Positions 6,346 through 12,926 are shown, counted from the first letter of the stretch. The stretch: 15,615 bases of DNA from Candidatus Omnitrophota bacterium (GCA_016867055.1 VGKN01000009.1:1-15615), one strand, 5' to 3'. A program made the numbers and translations. The notes: generated by a model from the letters alone, not told the origin.

Positions 6346-7947
6346 ATGAAAAAGCAATTATCCTTTCTTGATATTATAAGATTTATTATCGCATTCGTAG
6401 TATTTTTCAATATTGCATTTGCTTTGGAAGATTGGGGGAACTATTTATTGAGTAATGTAACGAACTTCAAGGCTCAGTTACTTTTAGGTTTATTTTTTGT
6501 TGAGTTATTACCCACGTTTTTGGGTATGTTAATTAGCCTTATCTTCTCACGATGGAATTACAAAGTAGTAACTGGAATGATTTTTATTTTTATAGTTTTA
6601 TTAAATTATATTTTTATGTTTCCCTCTTTCATAGAAAATTGGATAACGTTATTGTTCTATACTGTGAAATTAAGCATGGGAATGATAGGTGGAGTGGGGG
6701 CAATTTTAATTTGGAATATATTAAAAGATAAATTGAAATCTAAGTCAACAAAAGTAAGTATTGAAAGTTTAAAAATAGCCAAGACTAAACCTAAAACATC
6801 CATGTCGCTATTATTACTTTCATTATTTTCAATACCATTAACCTATATAACTATGTTTTTTTCTGCATTTATAACTTTAGGTGTTAGCTCTTTATTGTTG
6901 TATTTAATTTTACAACTTCCAAGAATACCTATTGTTGTTATCATCGCAGCAGTATTAGCTCCTGTAATAGGATTATGGGCTGGTATTAGAGCTTTATGGG
7001 TAATGTTTTTTCCTCCTTTACAATTTGAACCAGCCACAATTTTAGATATGTCTAAATACCCTACTTTAAGAAAGATTATTGATAATGTTTGTAGCAAAAT
7101 AAGAACTCAGAAGCCTTCAGTTGTGGTTTTACATTCAGAGCCAACTTTCTTTGTAATGCAAGGGAAATTAAGCACTTTTGAAGGAATAGTTAAAGGTAGA
7201 ATATTAGCCATCGGTTTACCAGTATTAAAAGAACTAAATTGTCCAGAATTAAGTTCGGTTTTGGCTCACGAGTTTGCACACTTTTCTGGTCGAGATACGA
7301 TGTATTCAACCATAGTTTCGCCAGTATACAGAGGCATAACAGCTTCTATGAATGAAATAAGTGGAGCAACCGAAGGGAGCTCTTCCGATAATAACGCAGC
7401 AAATTTAATGCAATTATTATTGTTGCCCTCCCAAATTTTTCTTGGATTATTTTTGCAATATTTCGCCACGATAGAAAAGATTTTAAGCAGAAGTCTAGAG
7501 TTAAGGGCTGATTGGATTGCTGCTAATTTATTTGGTGCAAATAATTTCTCATCGGCTTTAACAAAAGTAACAACGATACAACAGCATTTTGATGAAAGTT
7601 CTTTAGATTTAGCTATTAATAGTGAAAAGGACTTTTTTAATAAGCATAGTCAGCTTTTATGGCAGAATTCATATAAATTAGAAGAGTATCGCAAGAAGGA
7701 ACTCTCAATAAAAGAAGAAGATTTCGATTCTCATCCCTGTTTTTCGGTAAGATTATTAAATTTGCCAGATAACACAAAGGAGAATTTAGAATACTTAAGC
7801 GAGTCTCAAAATTTGAAAAATGAGTTGTTAGAAAAAGAAGAAGAGCTATCAAAACGATACACTGAAACAATCAAAAAGTATAAAGAAATGATGGATATCT
7901 TAGCATCACGACAGCAACAGCAGACTACAACTGTAAAAAATGAATAA
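6346..7947 (+). CDS. M48-family integral membrane metalloprotease
   Basis: A 533-residue zinc metalloprotease of the M48 (HtpX/Ste24-like) clan, predicted to sit in the inner membrane and cut proteins at its cytoplasmic face. The catalytic HEFAH is at 308-312 and the third zinc ligand lies in ELRAD at 385-389, both canonical. The N-terminal 220 residues hold several hydrophobic segments (about 10-30, 45-67, 75-125, 150-220), more than in standard HtpX. After the catalytic core comes a charged, coiled-coil-like C-terminus (KNELLEKEEELSKRYTETIKKYKEMM). GGAGGAG stands before the ATG. The gene is markedly AT-rich compared with nadA or the DUF1846 gene, which suggests transfer. It heads a run of five tightly packed genes, overlapping the next by 8 bp. 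Confidence 0.92.
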   Translation: MKKQLSFLDIIRFIIAFVVFFNIAFALEDWGNYLLSNVTNFKAQLLLGLFFVELLPTFLGMLISLIFSRWNYKVVTGMIFIFIVLLNYIFMFPSFIENWITLLFYTVKLSMGMIGGVGAILIWNILKDKLKSKSTKVSIESLKIAKTKPKTSMSLLLLSLFSIPLTYITMFFSAFITLGVSSLLLYLILQLPRIPIVVIIAAVLAPVIGLWAGIRALWVMFFPPLQFEPATILDMSKYPTLRKIIDNVCSKIRTQKPSVVVLHSEPTFFVMQGKLSTFEGIVKGRILAIGLPVLKELNCPELSSVLAHEFAHFSGRDTMYSTIVSPVYRGITASMNEISGATEGSSSDNNAANLMQLLLLPSQIFLGLFLQYFATIEKILSRSLELRADWIAANLFGANNFSSALTKVTTIQQHFDESSLDLAINSEKDFFNKHSQLLWQNSYKLEEYRKKELSIKEEDFDSHPCFSVRLLNLPDNTKENLEYLSESQNLKNELLEKEEELSKRYTETIKKYKEMMDILASRQQQQTTTVKNE

Positions 7948-8380
7948 ATCCCAATTAAAGAAAATCATTGCGAGAGAAGGATTGATTTTACTTGCGTGTT
8001 TAGTAGGTGGTGTCATTTTTTTGTTTCTTGGAAGGCTTATCCCATATAGTAGCCCAACCTATAGATATAATGTTGAAACCGGCGGTCATAAATATATTGT
8101 TTCTTCTACCGAATGCACCTTTTCATTTAACGATGAAGATAAAATGGAAGTATACTCCGCACTAACTGCAAAAGACCCAGAACTTTCAGAAAGACCAAAA
8201 GGGGTTAACTGGCTTCCAAATGACCTAAAAATTAGTTCACCAAAAATAAAATATACTTTAACTGGACGCATAAGAAAGCTATTAGTAGATTTAGGGATGC
8301 TTTCACTTTTCGCTTCATATCCTTTATATTTACTTGTTCGCTTTATCATCTGGGCAATTAAAACCTTGAAGGAGAAATGA
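7940..8380 (+). CDS. Membrane protein with two transmembrane segments, M48 operon
   Basis: A 146-residue protein, not recognised. Hydrophobic segments at about 14-34 and 116-140 flank an extra-membrane domain of about 80 residues containing one cysteine and acidic patches (FSFNDEDKMEVYSAL). With basic residues at both ends, the middle domain probably faces the periplasm. The start overlaps the protease gene by 8 bp, so the two are translated together. It could be a substrate, a sensor or an adaptor of the protease. Confidence 0.78.
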   Translation: MNKSQLKKIIAREGLILLACLVGGVIFLFLGRLIPYSSPTYRYNVETGGHKYIVSSTECTFSFNDEDKMEVYSALTAKDPELSERPKGVNWLPNDLKISSPKIKYTLTGRIRKLLVDLGMLSLFASYPLYLLVRFIIWAIKTLKEK

Positions 8381-8381
8381 G

Positions 8382-8849
8382 ATGAATTATTGGATTAAGA
8401 CTATAGTTCCTGTTCTTGTTATTTATTTTTTTGGAAAACTATATGAATTATTATGTGGTATTTCTGATGATTTGTGGGACATTAAAAAACATTTAAAATT
8501 AATGACAACAGAAAGAACAACATATCAAAGACGCTCTTTCTTAAAAGAAGACATATTAGAAGAAATCAGGGGGGAATATGAACCTACTCTGGAAGAATTA
8601 AAATATACTTATAGTATTAAGTGGAACGAGATATCATTTCTCAAGTCTTTGCTCCAAGAATATCTTGACTACGCAAAGAAACAAGTCAAATTCTGTCCCA
8701 CTTGTAATCAAGATTATAGCCTTTGGAAAGACGACTTGAATTTAAATCTCTTTTTAAAAAACAAATGTTCAATTTGCAAAGGAGATTTAACTACTTCTAA
8801 ATTGGAAACTAAGGTTTTAAGATTATTAAGTGAGTTCAAAAAGAAATGA
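8382..8849 (+). CDS. Membrane-anchored zinc-finger protein, M48 operon
   Basis: 155 residues: an N-terminal hydrophobic anchor (about 5-25), a helical, charged middle, and a C-terminal four-cysteine zinc-binding unit with CPTC at 105-108 and CSIC at 129-132. The start ATG lies one base after the previous stop, and the end overlaps the next gene by 4 bp (ATGA). The layout of one membrane helix plus a cytoplasmic zinc finger suits a regulatory or scaffold role beside the protease. No named family is recognised. Confidence 0.78.
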   Translation: MNYWIKTIVPVLVIYFFGKLYELLCGISDDLWDIKKHLKLMTTERTTYQRRSFLKEDILEEIRGEYEPTLEELKYTYSIKWNEISFLKSLLQEYLDYAKKQVKFCPTCNQDYSLWKDDLNLNLFLKNKCSICKGDLTTSKLETKVLRLLSEFKKK

Positions 8850-9334
8850 AACTCGGCAACACAATCCGCCTAATTTTATTTGCTTCTTTGTTCTTCATTA
8901 CAAACTCCTACGCCATCCCCCTTTGGAATAGTCTGCCAGTTGAAAAAGACTTAAAAAAATACGAAAACAAAGAATACAAAACAGGCAAAGAATATATAAA
9001 TGCTTTATACGAAGGCAAATGTTCTTCGGTGTGGGTGTGGATGCACCTTGATGAGCAGGACAAGGTTAAATTGATAAATGGTCTCAAACAGACATTCAAA
9101 GAGAAGGGCAACGCAATTATACAAAAGCCCACAGAATTTTATGTTAAAGAAATTGATATTTTGATAGCCAGAGACGAAGAAAGCAAAAACCATAGGCTTG
9201 GGATAATCTTCAAGACCATTGCAGTTATGGAATATGACTTTGATGAGGGCATAGACAAAGAAGAAACTGCAAAAAATTGGCTTGGAGATTTTTATGAAGT
9301 TTTTAAATCTTCACAGGTGGAGAAGGAGAAATAA
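8846..9334 (+). CDS. Secreted protein, M48 operon
   Basis: A 162-residue protein with a clear N-terminal signal peptide: basic MKLGNTIR, hydrophobic ILFASLFFI, and a likely type I cleavage site after SYA at residue 23. The mature part is alpha/beta-like and rich in Lys/Glu (TGKEYINALYEGKCSSVWVWMHLDEQDK). A single cysteine lies near the middle. It is coupled by a 4-bp ATGA overlap to the zinc-finger gene. Function is unknown. A periplasmic partner or target is suggested by context only. Confidence 0.78.
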   Translation: MKLGNTIRLILFASLFFITNSYAIPLWNSLPVEKDLKKYENKEYKTGKEYINALYEGKCSSVWVWMHLDEQDKVKLINGLKQTFKEKGNAIIQKPTEFYVKEIDILIARDEESKNHRLGIIFKTIAVMEYDFDEGIDKEETAKNWLGDFYEVFKSSQVEKEK

Positions 9335-9335
9335 G

Positions 9336-9770
9336 ATGAAAAAGACTTTAGTTTTATTATTGTGCTTATTTGTTTTTGGTTGTGGACAAAAAGCAACAAC
9401 GAGCCAAGAAAATAAAGAATTAAGTGAAAAAGAAACTATTCAAAGAATGCAAAACATGTGGAAAGAAGATATAGATTTACTGGCTATTAAATACGGAATG
9501 GATTCCGATAAAATGCTAAATATCATTAGCGACTATGAAGCATTAACTTTCGGTCATAGTATTACAAGAATGCTTTATAATTTCAATTATAAATCTGATA
9601 ATTTTGCTAGAAAGTCTTCAAGTCCCCAAAAAGAAACTCGTCCAAAACCCGAAATCGTGGATATAACAACCGCCATAGATAGAATTAGTATTAAATACCA
9701 AATTTCAAAAGAAATAATAGTTAATATAATACTTGATTTAAAAAGTATAGAACACTCTGGGACTGATTGA
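9336..9770 (+). CDS. Putative lipoprotein, last gene of the M48 operon
   Basis: The start at 9336 is preferred over an upstream in-frame start at 9282, because it gives a lipoprotein signal peptide (MKKTLVLLLCLFVFGC, lipidated Cys16) and has GGAGAAGGAG before it. It begins 1 base after the preceding stop. The mature protein (144 residues in total) is charged and helical. Two similar segments, one near residues 40-60 (DLLAIKYGMDSDKMLNIISDYEAL) and one near 110-140 (TAIDRISIKYQISKEIIVNIILDLKSI), look like a degenerate internal repeat resembling helix-turn-helix-sized modules. Function unknown. Confidence 0.8.
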   Translation: MKKTLVLLLCLFVFGCGQKATTSQENKELSEKETIQRMQNMWKEDIDLLAIKYGMDSDKMLNIISDYEALTFGHSITRMLYNFNYKSDNFARKSSSPQKETRPKPEIVDITTAIDRISIKYQISKEIIVNIILDLKSIEHSGTD

Positions 9771-9771
9771 T

Positions 9772-9852
9772 AAAGGGGGTCTTAAGGGGATTGCTACTGC
9801 ACTGGGGCTTAAATTATCTGAGTTGATTGCAGAAGCGGAAAAAGAGAAATGA
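9772..9852 (+). pseudogene. Remnant of an XRE-type helix-turn-helix regulator
   Basis: In the frame ending at TGA 9850-9852 the translation ends GIATALGLKLSELIAEAEKEK, which closely resembles the C-terminus of phage-repressor-like HTH proteins (xIAKALGVxLSELFAEAEK). No start or HTH core remains: stop codons lie just upstream and the preceding bases belong to the lipoprotein gene. It looks like the scar of a deletion or cargo replacement that kept only the last 25 codons. Confidence 0.5.
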
Positions 9853-9853
9853 G

Positions 9854-10168
9854 ATGAAGCAATTCCCAGACGAAATCAAAGTTTTCATCAATTCCTCAAG
9901 CTGGACATATGCTAAGACTATGCCAGAATGGCCCCACTATTATATTGTCAGATCTCTTGATAATGAAGTTATGTTTGTAAAGACGGTTGAGTATATCAGG
10001 AGTAATGGGTATGAGGGGTCGTTTTACGAGAAGAAGATAATATATTTTGATGATGATAAATATACTTATTGGACTATGGGTGATCCTATACAGGAAACCA
10101 CAATCATCAATCGTTGTTTAACGAAAGATACATACGCAAATCGGTTGTTGAATAACACATTACCCTAG
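9854..10168 (+). CDS. Conserved hypothetical protein, 104 residues
   Basis: Start ATG 9854 is preferred over an in-frame TTG at 9827, because it lies one base after the HTH remnant and gives the compact N-terminus MKQFPDEIKVFINSSSW. The protein looks like a conserved family: SSSWTYAKTMPEWPHYYIVR, IRSNGYEGSFYEKKIIYF, YWTMGDPIQETTIINRC, ending near RLLNNTLP. I recall similar sequences annotated only as hypothetical. There is no membrane segment. The next gene, a GIY-YIG protein, starts 8 bp on, so the two probably form a unit. Confidence 0.78.
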   Translation: MKQFPDEIKVFINSSSWTYAKTMPEWPHYYIVRSLDNEVMFVKTVEYIRSNGYEGSFYEKKIIYFDDDKYTYWTMGDPIQETTIINRCLTKDTYANRLLNNTLP

Positions 10169-10176
10169 AGGGCTAT

Positions 10177-10758
10177 ATGGCATCGAAAATAAACCTGCAT
10201 TTTAATGGACCGTTTACATTTATTCCTGGCGAGCGTTCACTGTTTCAATCAAAATGGGTAGAGTCTGCAGGTATTTATCTTTGGACTATACGTTCTAAGG
10301 TGGATAATGCATATTATATTCATTATATTGGAGAGACTAGCTCATTTGCTAAACGCCAGCGTGAACATTTAATAAATGTTCTCGGTTTAAACTACGGTAT
10401 TTGGGATCCAGTCAAAGCAGTAAATGGTGTTTCAGAGTTGATTTGGGAAGGACTATGGCGTAATGTTTCTCCCGATGGAATTAGAAAGCAAATAGAAGCG
10501 TATCAGCGTCTAAATAAAATTGTTCTAGACTATATCGGAATCAACGAGGTTTTCTTCGCAGAGACAGATGTTAAAAAAGATGTCCGCAGGCATATTGAAG
10601 GCAGTATTGCTCAGAATTTGCGGGAGAAGCATAAAGATTCAAAGCATTTATACCCAGAAGATAATCGTGTTGGCAGAAAGAGGAAAAAATTAGGTCGACA
10701 ATTACACATAACCTCGGACGAAAATATCAAGGGCTTGGATAGCGAAATCCTTATCTAA
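10177..10758 (+). CDS. GIY-YIG nuclease-superfamily protein
   Basis: The 193 residues hold the motifs of the GIY-YIG fold: GIY at 32-34, YIG at 50-52, a conserved Arg60 and His64 (FAKRQREHL), and a plausible catalytic Glu141 with Asn147 further on (HIEGSIAQNL). The family cleaves DNA, as in homing and repair nucleases and some restriction or defence proteins. The spacing between the YIG/Arg part and the Glu is longer than in minimal domains because of an inserted helical region. A basic tail (GRKRKKLGRQ) may bind DNA. It lies 8 bp behind the 104-residue protein gene. Confidence 0.8.
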   Translation: MASKINLHFNGPFTFIPGERSLFQSKWVESAGIYLWTIRSKVDNAYYIHYIGETSSFAKRQREHLINVLGLNYGIWDPVKAVNGVSELIWEGLWRNVSPDGIRKQIEAYQRLNKIVLDYIGINEVFFAETDVKKDVRRHIEGSIAQNLREKHKDSKHLYPEDNRVGRKRKKLGRQLHITSDENIKGLDSEILI

Positions 10759-10790
10759 ATCTAATATATAACAAGCGAGGGAGGCATTCT

Positions 10791-11309
10791 ATGAAAAAGC
10801 TTTTACTTATTCTATTATGTTTAGGGTTGGTGGGGTGTGCGACAACCTCTAAAATTACTCCTAACCTCTCTTTAGGAATGACTAAACAAGAAGTAATAGC
10901 TAAATGTGGGCAACCGCTACAAAAAAGTGCTATCAAAGGTAGCGATGGTAAGACTTATGATTCTTTTGTGTATAAAGAAACCATATACCAAAACGCCGCT
11001 GCAATAGGTGCAGCTTCTGAAGTAATTACTTATGTCAATTTTGCTGATGGTAAAGTAATTTATTTTGGCAATCCTAATCCCCCCGAAACAATACAACAAA
11101 CGGCAGGGACGGGGATGTCATCTCGCCCTGTTTATCAGGACAATACCCAAGAAACTTTTAGACAAATGCAACAACAAGGGAATGATGCTTGGGATAGAGC
11201 AACTCAAGCTACTCAAAATTACTATCAAAATCTCCCTAAACCGCCTAAACAGACAAATTGTCAAACCTCTTGCAACAACTACGGGAATTGCACTACAACC
11301 TGCCAATAA
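10791..11309 (+). CDS. Putative lipoprotein with BamE/SmpA-like motif and Cys-rich tail
   Basis: 172 residues with a lipoprotein signal (MKKLLLILLCLGLVGC, lipidated Cys16) and a good GGGAGG site before the ATG. The following LSLGMTKQEVIAKCGQP is typical of the SmpA/OmlA/BamE-like fold found in outer-membrane assembly factors and many unrelated lipoproteins. The middle is polar, and a Gln/Asn-rich region leads into a C-terminal segment with four cysteines (CQTSC and CTTTC). That tail is unusual for BamE. The function on a mobile element is unknown. Confidence 0.8.
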   Translation: MKKLLLILLCLGLVGCATTSKITPNLSLGMTKQEVIAKCGQPLQKSAIKGSDGKTYDSFVYKETIYQNAAAIGAASEVITYVNFADGKVIYFGNPNPPETIQQTAGTGMSSRPVYQDNTQETFRQMQQQGNDAWDRATQATQNYYQNLPKPPKQTNCQTSCNNYGNCTTTCQ

Positions 11310-11325
11310 ACAATCGGGTTAGTGG

Positions 11326-11349
11326 GGGTAACCGGCAGATAGGTTGCCC
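11326..11349 (+). terminator. Terminator-like hairpin after the lipoprotein gene
   Basis: GGGTAACC (11326-11333) pairs with GGTTGCCC (11342-11349) with one G-U pair and an 8-nt loop. A T-rich tract (CTTTTGTTTT) follows a few bases later. Confidence 0.5.
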
Positions 11350-11361
11350 TCGCTTTTGTTT

Positions 11362-11571
11362 TCAAATCCCCCATATCCTCAGTTCCCTATCTAATAACCT
11401 AATATAAGCCTTACTTATTTTGCGTGTTTTTATCCATCTAAATAAGGTCTTTTTATGAATTTTTAACTCCTTACAGACCTTATTCCAAGAGCCCGCCTTG
11501 GCTTTAAATCTGTGTAGCCTGTTAATGATATTAAAAACGGAGGAATAAGTATAAAAGAATCTAGGTGACAT
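11362..11571 (-). CDS. Small helix-turn-helix DNA-binding protein
   Basis: A 69-residue basic protein on the minus strand. The central part, SWNKVCKELKIHKKTLFRW, has the spacing of a helix-turn-helix (helix, turn, recognition helix ending in W), followed by a basic KTRKISKAYIRLLDRE. The start lies within a perfect 18-bp palindrome that also holds the AGGTGA ribosome binding site. This suggests that the protein, or another element regulator, binds its own start region. It points away from the replication genes and may be the element's repressor. No named family is recognised. Confidence 0.6.
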   Translation of the reverse strand: MSPRFFYTYSSVFNIINRLHRFKAKAGSWNKVCKELKIHKKTLFRWIKTRKISKAYIRLLDRELRIWGI

Positions 11572-11580
11572 TTGTCACCT
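11563..11580. promoter_or_regulatory. Perfect palindrome over the start codon of the small HTH gene
   Basis: AGGTGACA-TT-TGTCACCT: 8-bp arms with a 2-bp centre. The minus-strand ATG (11571-11569) and its ribosome binding site (AGGTGA, 11580-11575) both fall inside it, so it could be an operator or an RNA hairpin that hides the start. Confidence 0.6.
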
Positions 11581-11764
11581 ATTTTAACAAGAAAATCCGA
11601 GATAATCAAGAAAAAAATATTTCCATAACTTTTTGTAATAAATATAGATGAGACAAATACTATTTTTTTCAAAAAAAGTTTTGGTGCATTTTGCCCCCTT
11701 TGGACCCTAACTATAAACTAGTAGGAGGGGAAGAATGTTTTTTTGAAGGAAGGAGGAACAGTAT

Positions 11765-11857
11765 ATGTTCAACGGTATAAACAAAAAGTGTCAGCAATGT
11801 ATTGAATCCTGCAAGGATGAAAACGAACGGCTCCATTTATTTTCGGGAATACGATGA
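11765..11857 (+). CDS. Possible 30-residue Cys-containing peptide
   Basis: ATG at 11765 has AAGGAGG 8 bp upstream. The product begins MFNGINKKCQQCIESCKDEN with a CxxCxxxC pattern seen in short proteins of mobile elements, and it stops at 11857. The preceding 180 bases (11581-11764) hold no other gene, only A/T-rich tracts and a second strong site (AGGAGGGG) before a three-codon frame at 11735. It overlaps the next small frame and may be a truncated copy. Confidence 0.4.
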   Translation: MFNGINKKCQQCIESCKDENERLHLFSGIR

Positions 11858-11939
11858 ATCAGAAAAGGAAAAACGACTAACTTTGATGATTTTTGAGTTT
11901 TTAATAAGAGAAGATGAAAAGACTAACTCCAGCCTGTAG
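11817..11939 (+). CDS. Possible 40-residue protein overlapping the replication gene
   Basis: MKTNGSIYFREYDESEKEK, then RLTLMIFEFLIREDEK, is a plausible short alpha-helical protein. It overlaps the 30-residue frame at its start and the winged-helix gene at its end by 26 bp. Its own ribosome binding site is poor, so it would depend on coupled translation. Codon phase and the overlap with 11914 are the main support. Confidence 0.35.
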   Translation: MKTNGSIYFREYDESEKEKRLTLMIFEFLIREDEKTNSSL

Positions 11940-12477
11940 ATTGGTTCTATATTCGCTTTGGCATAAGCGAGAATATTTCAGCAGAAGAAATAAGCTGGAT
12001 AAAGATGGCTCGTTTTATTATGACGATAGAAGGTTATCTGAGGATACGGGATTATCTGAAAAGACAATATCCAGAGCGAGAAGGTTTTTAGTGGAAAATG
12101 GCTATATCGTAGTAGAGAGAGGTTTCTATAAGGGCAAGGCGACGAAGTATTGGGTTTGTAGAAAGCCCGACAAAAAGTCCCCCTTTGTCGCTTTATCAAA
12201 GGTAGACAATTTGTCCGCAAAGGTAGACAATTTGTCTTCCAAAGCCCCCCAAAATGTCCCTATAAACAAAGTAATAACAAATATAAATAACAAAGAGGTT
12301 TTTAATAATGTTTCTAAAGAAAAAGACCTTAAAGACGGATTAAAAGGCCTCATTAAACTAAAGGGGGCTGCTTATGCGAAAGACTTTTATGTCGGTAGGG
12401 GCTACCCCGAAGCGGAGATTAAGAAAGTATTGGAGGAGGTTGTTAATGAAGACAATGACGCCGCTAAAAGCGATTAG
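11914..12477 (+). CDS. Winged-helix replication-initiation-type protein
   Basis: 187 residues. The first 85 residues form a winged helix: LTPACRLVLYSLWHKREYF, DGSFYYDDRRLSEDTGLSEKTISRARRFLVENGYIVVERG, then a wing and YWVCRKP. This is the domain used by phage and plasmid replication initiators and by primosome-loading DnaD-like proteins. A linker carries the tandem repeat KVDNLSAKVDNLSSK. The C-terminal part (GLKGLIKLKGAAYAKDFYVGRGYPEAEIKKVLEEV) may bind a helicase or helicase loader. The DNA of the linker holds two 18-bp direct repeats with palindromic cores and is followed by an A/T-rich stretch, as in lambda O, where the origin lies inside the initiator gene. The next gene overlaps its 3' end. 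Confidence 0.7.
   Translation: MKRLTPACRLVLYSLWHKREYFSRRNKLDKDGSFYYDDRRLSEDTGLSEKTISRARRFLVENGYIVVERGFYKGKATKYWVCRKPDKKSPFVALSKVDNLSAKVDNLSSKAPQNVPINKVITNINNKEVFNNVSKEKDLKDGLKGLIKLKGAAYAKDFYVGRGYPEAEIKKVLEEVVNEDNDAAKSD
12168..12190. repeat. Inverted repeat upstream of the iteron-like repeats
   Basis: CGACAAA (12168-12174) and TTTGTCG (12184-12190) with 9 bases between. Its half-sites GACAA/TTGTC are the same as in the tandem repeats at 12198-12236. Confidence 0.5.
12198..12236 (+). repeat. Two iteron-like direct repeats inside the replication gene
   Basis: AAAGGTAGACAATTTGTC occurs at 12198-12215 and 12219-12236, identical, with a 21-bp period (two helical turns). Each contains the perfect palindrome GACAA-T-TTGTC. 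An A/T-rich region (about 12258-12325) follows, as expected of a duplex-unwinding element. Confidence 0.7.
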
Positions 12478-12619
12478 GGCTAAATGCCTGGAATGCAGTA
12501 ACGGACAGCCAAAGGAAGTGAGGTTTTGTCCCGTAGAAGACTGCCAGTTATTTTATTACAGGTTTGGGAAGAATCCAAAGAGGGAAGGCATAGGAGGGAA
12601 AATACCCATTCTTTGCTAA
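12446..12619 (+). CDS. Small cysteine-rich mobile-element protein
   Basis: 57 residues from ATG 12446, with GGAGGAGG 7 bp upstream. A longer in-frame start at 12374 lies inside the previous gene and has no good site. MTPLKAIRAKCLECSNGQPKEVRFCPVEDCQLFYYRFGKNPK follows a pattern I recall from many phage and integrative-element proteins (AIRAKCLDC..G...EVR.CP...CPLYPYRFG.NP). Four cysteines (CxxC and CPxxxC) suggest one zinc ion. The function of the family is not known to me. It overlaps the 3' end of the winged-helix gene. Confidence 0.75.
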   Translation: MKTMTPLKAIRAKCLECSNGQPKEVRFCPVEDCQLFYYRFGKNPKREGIGGKIPILC

Positions 12620-12737
12620 AAAATGCCGACTGAATTAAGGATTTTTGTAATAATCCGTATACAGGAATTAGATATTACCTCTAGTGGAATATGGAGAAAT
12701 GCAAAGTTTTGATAAGTATAAAGGTTAAAATAATAAT

Positions 12738-12926
12738 ATGGAGAAGCGGTTTTTAGGGATTAAAGATTGTTCGGAATATTTAGGCGTCAGCGTGAATACC
12801 CTCTATTCGTGGACGTGGCAGAAGAAAATTCCATATTTAAAGATTGGGAGGTTGGTAAAGTTTGACTTAAGGGCAATAGAAGGATGGCTAAAAGAAAGGA
12901 CAATAGATGGCACTAATATGTATTGA
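12738..12926 (+). CDS. Excisionase-like helix-turn-helix protein
   Basis: 62 residues forming one MerR/excisionase-type winged helix: FLGIKDCSEYLGVSVNTLYSWTWQKKIPYLKIGRLVKFDLRAIEGWLKER. This is the compact family annotated as excisionase-family or AlpA-like DNA-binding proteins. Near an integrase it probably bends the attachment site or controls integrase expression and so favours excision. No strong ribosome binding site precedes the ATG. The 118 bases before it contain a small hairpin (GGATT-N8-AATCC near 12641) but no clear promoter. Its stop lies within the -35 box of the next promoter. Confidence 0.8.
   Translation: MEKRFLGIKDCSEYLGVSVNTLYSWTWQKKIPYLKIGRLVKFDLRAIEGWLKERTIDGTNMY

Noticed and set aside
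11463..11672. Second minus-strand frame overlapping the small HTH gene
   Set aside because: The competing frame 11362-11571 has an HTH pattern and a ribosome binding site; this one has neither.
12198..12236. CRISPR-like repeats
   Set aside because: Only two short repeats with a 3-bp gap and inside a coding frame; no spacers, no cas genes.
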